A stretch of DNA of 9,953 nucleotides from Candidatus Kuenenia stuttgartensis (GTDB taxonomy: Bacteria > Planctomycetota > Planctomycetia > Isosphaerales > Isosphaeraceae), in contig CAMCFM010000117.1 in NCBI GenBank assembly GCA_945874095.1, forward strand, positions 1 through 9,953, read 5' to 3'. The position numbers and the translations under genes were made by a program. The notes beneath the pieces are model-generated. The model was not told the origin of the DNA. It did not search any database and saw nothing but the letters and a program-made list of their open reading frames with translations. Below, piece by piece: positions 1-7,726 of the stretch (position 1 is its first letter; every line of letters begins with the position of its first letter).

Positions 1-533
1 TCCTTGCGGTCGATCACCTTCGTGCCGTTGATGAAAATCCGAACATGCTTGCCCTTGGCTTCGATCCGGAAGTCATTCCAGTCGCCATTCTTGATCAGCT
101 TTTCAGCTTCTTCCTTCGGGTATCGTTCCAGAATCCCACGGCGACGTTCTTCGTACAAAAGGCCCCAATAGCCATCGGCCACGTCAGCCTGAGGGCCGGC
201 AACGGCTCCGTCGTCGGCTCGTTCGCTGCGGAACTGGATACCACTGTTGCCGTTACGAAGTTTGACCTTCGCCTTCAGAACGAAATCGCCATAGACTTTG
301 GGCGTGCACAGAAACTCATTCTTCTTGAGCTTTCCATTGGTCCGGCCCACGATGGCCCCATCTTCGACTGAAAAGCTGCAATCTTCGCTCGCTGGCTTGA
401 CCCAGCCAGTCAAATCTTTGCCATCAAACAAAGAAGTGAAACCTTCTTCAGCGGCATGCACTGGCAACGACTTAGCTGCCAAAAGGCCTGCCATCAGAGC
501 CTTTAATGTGGACCGACGATTCAAAACGGACAT
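1..533 (-). CDS. DUF1080 / 3-keto-disaccharide hydrolase-like secreted protein (3' end outside window)
   Basis: The visible 177 residues begin at ATG 533, preceded by a good ribosome site (GGAG, 8 bases upstream). The N-terminus MSVLNRRSTLKALMAG has twin arginines followed by a hydrophobic stretch and Ala-Ala near residues 27-28, so a Tat-type export signal is likely. The mature part opens with FTSLFDGKDLTGW (32-44), the classic start of the DUF1080 (PF06439) fold. NSGIQFRSE (96-104), GPQADVADGYWGLLYEE (113-129) and a DWNDFRIEAKG...INGTKVID strand pair (151-175) follow, also typical of the family. It is a concanavalin-like beta-sandwich family, very expanded in planctomycetes; some members act on 3-keto-glycosides, many are untested. 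The frame stays open to the window edge, so the C-terminus is missing. It is divergent from hpnC and probably has its own promoter. The family call is firm; the substrate cannot be told. Confidence 0.9.
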   Translation of the reverse strand, partial: MSVLNRRSTLKALMAGLLAAKSLPVHAAEEGFTSLFDGKDLTGWVKPASEDCSFSVEDGAIVGRTNGKLKKNEFLCTPKVYGDFVLKAKVKLRNGNSGIQFRSERADDGAVAGPQADVADGYWGLLYEERRRGILERYPKEEAEKLIKNGDWNDFRIEAKGKHVRIFINGTKVIDRK

Positions 534-680
534 GGTCGCTACTCCAGAATGATTGTGCGGCGTTCTCAAGGAATGTTTTTGGGGTGAGATCAAGCTGCAA
601 ATGGGCGGGGAACGTCGCATTTGTCGATGAAGAAAATCCGCCTGACGACTATCCATCAGCCGGCAAGCTCTTCCCATCGA

Positions 681-705
681 TTCAGATTGTGGCACAATGA
701 GTGAA
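681..705. promoter_or_regulatory. Dyad-symmetric element upstream of hpnC (candidate operator)
   Basis: The core at 686-698 is ATTGTG-G-CACAAT, a perfect 6+1+6 inverted repeat. It is flanked by TTCA (681-684) and TGAA (702-705), which extend the symmetry with slightly unequal spacers (1 and 3 bases). It lies about 85-110 bases ahead of the hpnC start in the divergent intergenic region. Such symmetry fits a dimeric regulator's binding site, but no regulator gene is in the window. Function is inferred from symmetry and position only. Confidence 0.35.
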
Positions 706-735
706 CCAACGCAAGCGATCGGTTCCACTCTCGAT

Positions 736-749
736 TTCATGATCGTGAA
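736..749. promoter_or_regulatory. Second dyad element just upstream of hpnC
   Basis: TTCATGATCGTGAA is a 14-base palindrome except for one T/G position on each side of the central GATC. It shares the TTCA/TGAA ends with the larger dyad at 681-705 and lies about 41 bases before the hpnC ATG, where a promoter or operator would be expected. No convincing -35/-10 pair could be assigned around it. This is a weak call based on symmetry. Confidence 0.22.
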
Positions 750-790
750 TAGCTCTTTCGAATCGCCTCTCCTCAGGATCAAAAAAACCG

Positions 791-1732
791 ATGAACCTTG
801 CCCAGGAACTGAACGACTGGGGCCCAGAAGCCCTCGCCAATCGCCCTAAACCCCCTACACTGCAAGAATCACAGGCCTACTGCAAGCGACTTTCCCGCTC
901 AAACTACGAAAATTTTGTCGTAGTCGGGGTCTTCACTCCACCCGCATTAAGGCCTGCATTTGAAGCGATTTATGGATATTGCCGATGGGCCGACGACCTC
1001 GGCGATGAAACGGGCAGTATCGAAACCTCCAGCAAACTTCTCCGTTGGTGGCTCCAGCAACTCGACTCGATCTATCAGATAAATCCTGCTGCCCCCCCTG
1101 CCCATCCGGTTTTTATCGCCCTGAAGCCTGTTGTGGAGCAATTCCAGATCCCAATCAAGCCGTTCCAGGACCTTGTCTCTGCCTTCCAGCAGGATCAAGT
1201 TGTGGCGCATTACAAGACCCACGAACAACTTGTGGATTATTGCGAGCGTTCAGCAAATCCGGTCGGCGAACTTGTCCTGAGGCTTTTTCATGCTGCAACA
1301 CCTGAAAATCTGATCCTGTCAAACGACATCTGTACCGCCCTCCAGCTGGCCAATTTCTGGCAGGATGTGGCTCGCGACCTCGATAAAAACCGCGTCTATC
1401 TCCCCTCGGAAACGCTTGCAAACTTCGGACTTAATGAAGCGGATCTCGCTCAAAAACCAGCTTCTCCAGAATTCAGGGAGATGCTGGCTGAACAGGTGGC
1501 TCAGACAAGGGCCATGTTCCAGCGTGGCTATCCGCTCACGAAAAATCTCAACGGCCGGGCCAGGTTGGCCATCAAATTGTTTCACGATGGTGGTGTGGCC
1601 ACACTTGATGCGATTGAATCCGTGAATTACGATGTCTTGACCAAGCGGCCCAAGGTCGGCAAGATAAAGCAGCTGAAGATGATGATTAAGATTCTCTCTG
1701 AATCTCTGATTCGAAGCCGGTTACTCCGATAA
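791..1732 (+). CDS. hpnC: Squalene synthase HpnC (presqualene diphosphate to hydroxysqualene)
   Basis: This 313-residue protein is an all-alpha trans-isoprenyl diphosphate synthase of the squalene/phytoene synthase family. Both metal-binding Asp motifs are intact: DDLGD at 68-72 inside YGYCRWADDLGDE, and QDVARD at 191-196 (D192, D196) inside LANFWQDVARDLDKNRVYLP. YCERSANPVGE (150-160) is the conserved helix between them. The 'C-RWADDLGDE' form and position as first gene before hpnD and hpnE identify it as HpnC, which by family knowledge converts presqualene diphosphate to hydroxysqualene. The cytoplasmic enzyme has no signal peptide. Its ATG at 791 has an AGGA at 775-778, 12 bases upstream, a rather long spacing. 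It is followed after 57 bases by hpnD and is likely the first gene of the operon. Assignment as HpnC rather than HpnD relies on gene order and overall resemblance. Confidence 0.92.
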   Translation: MNLAQELNDWGPEALANRPKPPTLQESQAYCKRLSRSNYENFVVVGVFTPPALRPAFEAIYGYCRWADDLGDETGSIETSSKLLRWWLQQLDSIYQINPAAPPAHPVFIALKPVVEQFQIPIKPFQDLVSAFQQDQVVAHYKTHEQLVDYCERSANPVGELVLRLFHAATPENLILSNDICTALQLANFWQDVARDLDKNRVYLPSETLANFGLNEADLAQKPASPEFREMLAEQVAQTRAMFQRGYPLTKNLNGRARLAIKLFHDGGVATLDAIESVNYDVLTKRPKVGKIKQLKMMIKILSESLIRSRLLR

Positions 1733-1789
1733 AGTGTGAATCCAGACAGCCTCAAATACAATCCCTGACCGAAAAGCTCGCCTAAAAAC

Positions 1790-2704
1790 ATGGACGTTGG
1801 CACAATAAAAATGACCGATTCAGGTCGTGATTTAAAACTTAGTCCTGAAGGACTTAAGCAGAGCTATGACTTTTGTAAATCCGTTGCATCGAACGAGGCC
1901 CGTAATTTCTACTGGAGCTTCCGCCTTCTACCCAAGGCCCGGCGTCAGTCCATGTGTGCCCTTTATGCATTTATGAGGTACACAGACGACCTCGCAGACG
2001 AGCCAAGACCTGCCTCTGATCGTTCACTGGCCCTCGATCATTGGCAGATGCAACTGAATCATTTTCTTGACGGCAATCCGATCGAGAATTCCGCCTGGGA
2101 AGGCTTTCCTGCTTTGGTGGAAACTGTTCGGATCCATCAGATTCCGCGCAAATATCTAATTGCCGTGATCGACGGTATGCGAATGGATTTAAACTCTGTC
2201 AGGATCCAGACGGAATCTGATTTCGACCATTATTGCTGGCATGTCGCGTCTGTTGTTGGACTTTGCTGCCTGCACATCTGGGGATTTGAGTCGAACGATG
2301 GACAAGCGGAAGTGCTAGCTGAGAAACTCGGGATTGCATTTCAAAGGACCAACATTCTTCGTGACATCGCCGAAGATTACTCCAATAATCGCATCTATTT
2401 ACCCGCCAGCCTGATGCATAAATATGGGATAGAAATGCATGAGTTTGGCTTGCCAACATCCACGGAATCCCTGAAAAACCTCGTTAAAGATCAGGTCGCC
2501 ATCGCCAGATCGGAATATCAATCGGCTGGAGAATTGCAATCAATGGTAAGTTCAGAAGGCCGACCGATGCTGAGAGCCATTTCACGGATTTACGAGGCCG
2601 TTTTGAATCAGGTGGAATATCAGAAATACGATGTCCTTGTGGATCGTGCCCGGGTGCCGAAATGGCGCAAAATTGCGATCATGACTTTCGCCATGTTTGG
2701 ATGA
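1790..2704 (+). CDS. hpnD: Presqualene diphosphate synthase HpnD
   Basis: This 304-residue squalene/phytoene synthase family protein is paralogous to the preceding hpnC. The first Asp motif is DDLAD (66-70) in ALYAFMRYTDDLADE; the second is RDIAED (191-196) in FQRTNILRDIAEDYSNNRIYLP; YCWHVASVVG (148-157) is the conserved helix between. By family knowledge HpnD condenses two farnesyl diphosphates head-to-head to presqualene diphosphate, the substrate of HpnC. The second motif (NILRDI-ED-NRIYLP) is the form shared with phytoene synthases and HpnD, so a phytoene synthase role is the main alternative; the hpnC/hpnE neighbours argue against it. The start is uncertain: ATG 1790 and ATG 1811 (Met8) both lack a clear ribosome site, and the first seven residues are not family-conserved. 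The gene ends 15 bases before hpnE. Confidence 0.9.
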   Translation: MDVGTIKMTDSGRDLKLSPEGLKQSYDFCKSVASNEARNFYWSFRLLPKARRQSMCALYAFMRYTDDLADEPRPASDRSLALDHWQMQLNHFLDGNPIENSAWEGFPALVETVRIHQIPRKYLIAVIDGMRMDLNSVRIQTESDFDHYCWHVASVVGLCCLHIWGFESNDGQAEVLAEKLGIAFQRTNILRDIAEDYSNNRIYLPASLMHKYGIEMHEFGLPTSTESLKNLVKDQVAIARSEYQSAGELQSMVSSEGRPMLRAISRIYEAVLNQVEYQKYDVLVDRARVPKWRKIAIMTFAMFG

Positions 2705-2719
2705 TTCGAAATAAATACC

Positions 2720-4117
2720 ATGAACATCACGGATAACAATCCAAAACCGATGGATTTATGTATCATCGGTGGAGGTTTGGCGGGCATTTCCGCAGCCCTT
2801 GAAGCCAGAAGGCTTCATCCTGACTGGCACATTGTTTTAACAGAAAGCCGGAGTCGACTCGGTGGTCGTGCCGGCTCATTTATTGATCCAAAAACCAAAA
2901 ACTGGGTCGATAACTGCCAGCATGTCGGCTTGGGATGTTGCTCGGCACTCATTGATTTTGTCGATCGACTCGGCTCACCTGATGCCTTCCGGCGAGTTCC
3001 AGAACTAAAATTCCTTGGCCCTGATGGGCGTGTTGATACAATCAAAGGATCCGCTTTCCTGCCTGCTCCGCTCCATCTCGCACCCTCATTTGCAAGGCTC
3101 AGGTTTTTATCGAATTGGGACAAATTCACATTAGGTTTTGGATTATTGAAACTGGCTTTAACTCCACCAAACTGGCTCAGAGGAAAAAGCGTTGCTAAAT
3201 GGCTGAAATCCAATGGGCAAACACCGCGAAGTATCAAGCGAATGTGGGAACCGGTGCTGGTATCCGCTTTGAACGATGATCTGGAACGGCTTGATCTGGC
3301 CAACGCCCGACAGGTTTTTGTCGAGTCATTTTTTAAAACACGTGACGGATTTCACCTACTCGTTCCGGCCATGCCGCTTGGGGAACTGTTCGATGAGCGT
3401 GCCAGACTTGCATTATCGACACAACAAATCGAAGTGATTTGCAACATGAATTGTCAGTCAATTCAATCACACGAAAACCGATTTCATCTGCAATTTCGTG
3501 GGAAAGACAATTTTATTGCAAAAAGGATCATCATTGCGACACCCTGGACTACTGCTTCAGAGATTTTAAAAACCATGAACGAAGTGGAATTAAATCCGAT
3601 CACAGAACTCATCAATCAGCTCAAACCATCGCCCATCACTGGAATTCATCTACAGTTAGACAGAAGAATTTGCCCTCATTCCGAAATTGCATTACTCGAC
3701 ACGACCACCCAATGGATTTTCGACCACACGGAAGCGGATCGGCGACAGGCCGGTTGCATTTTGCCCGCAGATGGCCAAAGCCTGCATATCGTGGTGAGTG
3801 CCAGCCATGAACTCGCCAGAAAAAGTCGCGATGAAATCCTTGAAGTCATTATAGAAGAGCTAAAAACGGCTTTCCCTGAGATGCAATCGTCAACGATACT
3901 TTCCTCATGGGTTGTCACAGAACATGCAGCCACATTCAGCCCATCTCCAGGAATTGACTCGATTCGGCCCACCCCATCAACACCCATCAAGGGATTATTT
4001 TTAGCTGGCGACTGGACCCAAACGGGATGGCCTGCGACTATGGAAGGTGCAATTCGTTCTGGGATTAACGCAGCACAAGCCATGACCGATTCAACAATTA
4101 GCGATCATAAATTATGA
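2720..4117 (+). CDS. hpnE: Hydroxysqualene dehydroxylase HpnE (FAD-dependent)
   Basis: This 465-residue flavoprotein belongs to the amine oxidase/phytoene desaturase superfamily. A Rossmann FAD motif, CIIGGGLAGISAALEA (14-29), is followed by an acidic residue ending the second strand (E42) and the RLGGRAGSF motif (46-54). The C-terminal FAD motif GLFLAGDWTQTGWPATMEGA is at 425-444. HpnE reductively removes the hydroxyl of hydroxysqualene to give squalene, completing the HpnC/D/E route. The superfamily also contains carotenoid desaturases, so the motifs alone would not settle the reaction; the position right after hpnC and hpnD does. No signal peptide is seen. The start lies 15 bases after the hpnD stop without an obvious Shine-Dalgarno, consistent with translational coupling. 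Its end faces the ABC permease gene, 106 bases away. Confidence 0.9.
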   Translation: MNITDNNPKPMDLCIIGGGLAGISAALEARRLHPDWHIVLTESRSRLGGRAGSFIDPKTKNWVDNCQHVGLGCCSALIDFVDRLGSPDAFRRVPELKFLGPDGRVDTIKGSAFLPAPLHLAPSFARLRFLSNWDKFTLGFGLLKLALTPPNWLRGKSVAKWLKSNGQTPRSIKRMWEPVLVSALNDDLERLDLANARQVFVESFFKTRDGFHLLVPAMPLGELFDERARLALSTQQIEVICNMNCQSIQSHENRFHLQFRGKDNFIAKRIIIATPWTTASEILKTMNEVELNPITELINQLKPSPITGIHLQLDRRICPHSEIALLDTTTQWIFDHTEADRRQAGCILPADGQSLHIVVSASHELARKSRDEILEVIIEELKTAFPEMQSSTILSSWVVTEHAATFSPSPGIDSIRPTPSTPIKGLFLAGDWTQTGWPATMEGAIRSGINAAQAMTDSTISDHKL

Positions 4118-4223
4118 ACCAAAGACTCACAATACCCATGTATTTGGGCTCCGGAGATGCTAAAATCCTGACTGGTTTAAAAATCAGAAAAAATTATTTC
4201 AGCCTGTTCTTTAATCCCCTAAA

Positions 4224-5450
4224 TCACTCGTGTCGCAAGGCATCAATCGGGTTCAATAATGCTGCTTTTGCTGCGGGAATCATTCCAAAAATGACGCCTG
4301 TGGCCGCTGAAACACCGAAACCAAGTGCAATCGCCCACCAGGGCACATTCACAGGCACCATTTTAGGATGCCGGGAAGCGATCTGGCAGCACCCCCAGCC
4401 GATTGAAGTCCCGATCATTCCTCCAAGGAGTGATAATAAAACAGCTTCTGTCAGAAATTGACCGAGAATATCGCGCCGCCGTGCGCCCAGAGCTTTACGA
4501 AGCCCGATTTCCCGAGTCCGTTCCGTGACGCTCACCAGCATCACATTCATAATCCCAATGCCACCCACAAGCAGGCTGATGCCGACCACTCCAGCCAGAG
4601 TGACTGTGGCGCCGAGGCTGATTTTCTTGAATGTGGCAAGAACTTCATCCTGCGATGCAATCCGGAAATCATCTTCGCTTTCAGGACCAATTCGGTGACG
4701 ACGCCTTAAAAGCCTGACAATCTGTGACTTGGCTTCGTTAATCACAGAATCATTGTTGGCCTGACCTGTGATAACGACAGCCTCTTTCATGGACGGGTAG
4801 AGCTTTAGTCCAAGCCGAAAGGGCATGTGAATGACGTCGTCCTGAGTCACGCCCATAAATGCGCCTTTTGGGCTTAGAAGGCCAATCACACGAAACTTTC
4901 GTCCTTCAATCAGAATCGAGTTTCCAACAATCTCTTCACCTACACCCATTCGACGAACAATATCAGCTCCCAGCAGGCAGACATGGTGACCACGTTCGAT
5001 GTCGATCGGTGAAAAGGCTCTGCCAGCGATGATTTTAAAGTCACGAATTGTCAGATATTGCGAATCGGTGGCTTCAATCCAGCCTGTCAGCTCCCTGCTA
5101 CCATGCTGAATGGACCGACTCTGGCGGCGAATCAAGGGGCTGACATAACGCAAACTGGGCACCCCCTCGGCCACGGCCTTAACATCGGCTTCATTCATTG
5201 TAATTCGACCGGTGCGGGGCGCGGTGTCGTCTGCGGGTTTTTCAGGCCAAACCCAGAGCGCATTGGTACCAAATGTCTGGAAAAAGTCGCTGACATAATC
5301 CGTGAATCCACCCACAGCAGAGACCATAATAATGGTGGACGCCACGGCAATGACAATTCCAAGAATTGTGAGCCCAGAACGTGTCGCATGGCTGAAAAGC
5401 TGGGTCACAGCATTTTCAATATTGGCTGCTGGCCTGGAAAACATGCTCAT
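4224..5450 (-). CDS. MacB/FtsX-type ABC transporter permease
   Basis: This 408-residue inner-membrane protein has the type VII ABC architecture. One N-terminal membrane helix (about 27-49) leads into a large periplasmic MacB_PCD-type domain (about 50-275), followed by three helices (about 279-305, 331-355, 371-394). Between helices 2 and 3 lies the conserved FtsX cytoplasmic stretch SVTERTREIGLRKALGARRRDI (first residues at 307). The C-terminus NPIDALRHE is typical of this family. Such permeases do not pass substrate through the membrane but use ATP-driven motion to work a periplasmic partner or to extrude lipids, peptides or macrolides. Its ATG overlaps the upstream ATPase stop by four bases (ATGA), so the two are translationally coupled. 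Met3 is an alternative start. It is the last gene of the operon. Substrate unknown; 'MacB' describes architecture only. Confidence 0.92.
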   Translation of the reverse strand: MSMFSRPAANIENAVTQLFSHATRSGLTILGIVIAVASTIIMVSAVGGFTDYVSDFFQTFGTNALWVWPEKPADDTAPRTGRITMNEADVKAVAEGVPSLRYVSPLIRRQSRSIQHGSRELTGWIEATDSQYLTIRDFKIIAGRAFSPIDIERGHHVCLLGADIVRRMGVGEEIVGNSILIEGRKFRVIGLLSPKGAFMGVTQDDVIHMPFRLGLKLYPSMKEAVVITGQANNDSVINEAKSQIVRLLRRRHRIGPESEDDFRIASQDEVLATFKKISLGATVTLAGVVGISLLVGGIGIMNVMLVSVTERTREIGLRKALGARRRDILGQFLTEAVLLSLLGGMIGTSIGWGCCQIASRHPKMVPVNVPWWAIALGFGVSAATGVIFGMIPAAKAALLNPIDALRHE

Positions 5451-6247
5451 TGGCTTGCCCCTAAACCATTCATTTGGGTATTAAGGCCAATCCAGATTGT
5501 ATCGGATGGCTTGCAATTCAAGCTGTATTTTGAGACGAGTTCGTCGCTGATAATCAGTCCATCTCGTATTTTCACGATCCGGCGGCATCTTTCAGCCACT
5601 TCAGGCTCGTGAGTGACAATTAAAATCGTCTGGCCTTCAGAATTCAACTCATCGAAAAGATCAAGAATTTCAAGGCCTGTGGAGGTGTCAAGATTGCCTG
5701 TCGGCTCGTCGGCCAGAATCAGGCTTGGCTTATGCACCAGGGCACGCGCGATGGCGACTCTCTGACGCTGACCGCCGGAGAGTTGATTGGGCCTGTGATG
5801 AGCACGGCCCGTCAATCCGACTCGATCCAGAGCCCATTCTGCGCGTCGGCGGCGGTCACTTCGAGAAATGCCATGATAAATCAGTGGAAGTTCGACATTT
5901 TCAAGGGCTGTGCGACGGCCGAGTAGTTCGAAACTCTGAAAGACAAAGCCAATACGGCGTCCACGCTCGACAGAAAGCTCGCTTTGAGAAAGTTGGGAAA
6001 CGTCGCGGCCAGCCAGTTGAAAAACACCTGAACTGGGAACATCAAGACATCCAAGTATGTTTAATAGAGTACTCTTACCTGACCCGGAAGGGCCCATAAT
6101 CGCGACCAATTCACCCGATTTAATCAACAGATTCACGCCCTTAAGGGCTTCAACATCTGTCTGACCCATGCGGTATGTTTTGCGAATGGAATCGAGATGG
6201 ATCAGTGCTTCAGGATCAAGAGAATGGCTGGCAAGGTGAGGTTTCAT
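5447..6247 (-). CDS. MacB/LolD-type ABC transporter ATP-binding protein
   Basis: This 266-residue cytoplasmic ATPase powers the adjacent permease. All nucleotide-binding motifs are intact: A-loop Tyr at 25, Walker A GPSGSGKST (52-60), Q-loop Gln104 in FVFQSFELLGRRTALENVELPL, signature LSGGQRQRVAIARAL (156-170), Walker B LILADEPTGNLD (176-187) with catalytic Glu181, and H-loop His213 (ILIVTHEPEVAERC). This pattern is that of the LolD/MacB/FtsE group. Unlike MacB of enterobacteria, the ATPase and permease are separate polypeptides. After the usual end of the domain (VKIRDGLIISDE, about 225-236) there is a tail of about 30 residues (SKYSLNCKPSDT onward) that I do not recognise. Start and stop overlap the neighbouring genes by four bases each, so the three genes form a tightly coupled unit. 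Confidence 0.95.
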   Translation of the reverse strand: MKPHLASHSLDPEALIHLDSIRKTYRMGQTDVEALKGVNLLIKSGELVAIMGPSGSGKSTLLNILGCLDVPSSGVFQLAGRDVSQLSQSELSVERGRRIGFVFQSFELLGRRTALENVELPLIYHGISRSDRRRRAEWALDRVGLTGRAHHRPNQLSGGQRQRVAIARALVHKPSLILADEPTGNLDTSTGLEILDLFDELNSEGQTILIVTHEPEVAERCRRIVKIRDGLIISDELVSKYSLNCKPSDTIWIGLNTQMNGLGASQ

Positions 6248-7653
6248 TTGCGAACCTCGGTTTTGACCTGAGTCTTTGAGCCGGCCAATCGAGTTGCATC
6301 AGACACGGATTGATTCGATTGCAAGTTGGTTTGTACTGGGGTATCGTCGAGGAGTCGATCAAGTTCATGGAACGGGCCAGTCACGACCAGATCTGATTTT
6401 TCGAGTCCACTGAGAATTTCCACATGTTCTTCATCAGAGATCCCAATTTCAACAGGCACAGCGACGGCTTGGTTCGCTCTTAATACATAAACGACTCGAA
6501 GAAATCGCATAGGATCTGCATTAAGCTTGGCTGGATCAGACTTTTCCGTTGTTTTTAATGGGGCTTTAACGGCGTCGCTGGTTGCATTTGAATCTGCCGA
6601 TTTCAGGCCTATCGAGATATCTCTGGCTCGTCTCTGGACAACGGCTTGAACCGGCACAGACATTGCATTTGACCGGGTCTGAACTGCCATCTCGACCATC
6701 GCCGACATGCCAGCCCTCAAATTCTGAGCGAGATGCGACGGTACTTGAAGAGCAATGACGGTGTCGAAAACGATGGCTTCACCCTGGCGGCGTCCTGTGG
6801 AAGCGATTTTCTCGATCACTCCGCCAATATTCATTTGCTGGATGGAAACCTGTGCTGACTGGCCGTTTTTTAATTCTGCCACATCGGTTTCATCGACCCA
6901 TGCTTTGGCGATGAGCCGATCCGTCTGCGAGACTGTCATTAATGCCGATGTTGCTGGTGAATTAAAATCAAATGGGCTCGACATCCCACCCATGGCCGGC
7001 GCAGAGACTTGAGGCATCGGGCCGATCATGTCGCCTTTGGTGGCATGAATCTGTGTCATTGTACCATTATGAGGAGCCTTGATCGTACACTTTTCGATGT
7101 TAGCCTGATGGCTCTTGGCTAAATCCACAGAGGCCTGATAATCGGCGTTCAGCTTTTCAGCCTGCTTCTTGAGTTTTTCCAATTGTTCACGTAACTGGAT
7201 CAGCTCTGCAGGGGCCTTTGTGCCTTCAGGATAAGCTGTTTCCCACTGTTTGATCTGTTTTTCGATACCGCCGAACTGGGTCCGTGTGGCGTCGTACATT
7301 TCACGAATTGAATCGCGCTGACGACTCGCTCCATCAAGGGCTGTTCGAAACGGCTTGTCATCAAGTTGTATTAAAATCTGACCAGCTTTAACGACTTGAT
7401 CCTCTGTCACAAGCACTTCGGTGATCGCACCAGAAAATGGAGCGATAATTCGAGTTTCACGAGCGGCCTGCAAATGACCAGGTGCCATGATCTTTTGGGT
7501 GATCGACTGGCTGGAGACCGGTTCGACTTCAACAATCCGGGTCGGTTCCGGAAAAAGTCGCCAGTCGATGTGGACAAGTCTGCTTTGAGGCACAAACCAT
7601 GCGGCTGCGCTGATCACAATCATCATAATCAAGGCGATGAGACAGCGTATCAT
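6244..7653 (-). CDS. MacA/HlyD-like periplasmic membrane fusion protein
   Basis: This 469-residue adaptor links the permease to the envelope exterior. A short cytoplasmic start is followed by one membrane anchor (about 4-22). The first half of a lipoyl-like domain is at about 65-100 (RIIAPFSGAITEVLVTEDQ, KAGQILIQLDD). A helical hairpin, probably coiled coil, covers about 103-188 (rich in Gln, Lys, Glu, Leu). The second lipoyl half, CTIKAPHNGTMTQIHATKGDMI, starts at 189. A beta-barrel with VDETDVAELKNGQSAQV (253-269) and a membrane-proximal domain (about 325-430, ending in LEKSDLVVTGP) complete it. Two low-complexity insertions stand out: a Met/Pro/Ser-rich loop at about 211-237, and a charged Ser/Thr/Lys segment at about 349-380. 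Residues after about 440 look disordered. It overlaps the ATPase start by four bases. No TolC-like gene is in the window. Confidence 0.92.
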   Translation of the reverse strand: MIRCLIALIMMIVISAAAWFVPQSRLVHIDWRLFPEPTRIVEVEPVSSQSITQKIMAPGHLQAARETRIIAPFSGAITEVLVTEDQVVKAGQILIQLDDKPFRTALDGASRQRDSIREMYDATRTQFGGIEKQIKQWETAYPEGTKAPAELIQLREQLEKLKKQAEKLNADYQASVDLAKSHQANIEKCTIKAPHNGTMTQIHATKGDMIGPMPQVSAPAMGGMSSPFDFNSPATSALMTVSQTDRLIAKAWVDETDVAELKNGQSAQVSIQQMNIGGVIEKIASTGRRQGEAIVFDTVIALQVPSHLAQNLRAGMSAMVEMAVQTRSNAMSVPVQAVVQRRARDISIGLKSADSNATSDAVKAPLKTTEKSDPAKLNADPMRFLRVVYVLRANQAVAVPVEIGISDEEHVEILSGLEKSDLVVTGPFHELDRLLDDTPVQTNLQSNQSVSDATRLAGSKTQVKTEVRK

Positions 7654-7726
7654 GGTGAATTCAATTTCCAGATCTTCGAGAGTGCGACGATATCAGGATG
7701 ATATTTCAGGATTGATTTCAATAGGA

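Noticed and set aside
690..706. TGGCAC resembling the -24 element of a sigma-54 promoter before hpnC
   Set aside because: No GC-containing -12 element (TTGC-like) follows at the required spacing; the bases there read GTGA. The TGGCAC is part of the dyad instead.
2815..3303. 162-codon minus-strand frame inside hpnE
   Set aside because: Entirely antisense to conserved FAD-protein coding sequence; its composition (Ser/Arg/Pro-rich) is that of a shadow.
4114..4461. Plus-strand open frame starting at the hpnE stop (ATGA overlap), 115 codons
   Set aside because: About two thirds of it is antisense to the conserved C-terminus of the ABC permease, and the product has no recognisable features. It is a shadow frame.
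5058..5612. 184-codon plus-strand frame across the ABC permease/ATPase junction
   Set aside because: Antisense to two well-conserved genes joined by a 4-base overlap; no family features.
7689..7712. Imperfect direct repeat (GATATCAGGAT then GATATTTCAGGAT) before the membrane fusion protein gene
   Set aside because: Only two short, unequal copies in an AT-rich spacer; compatible with chance.
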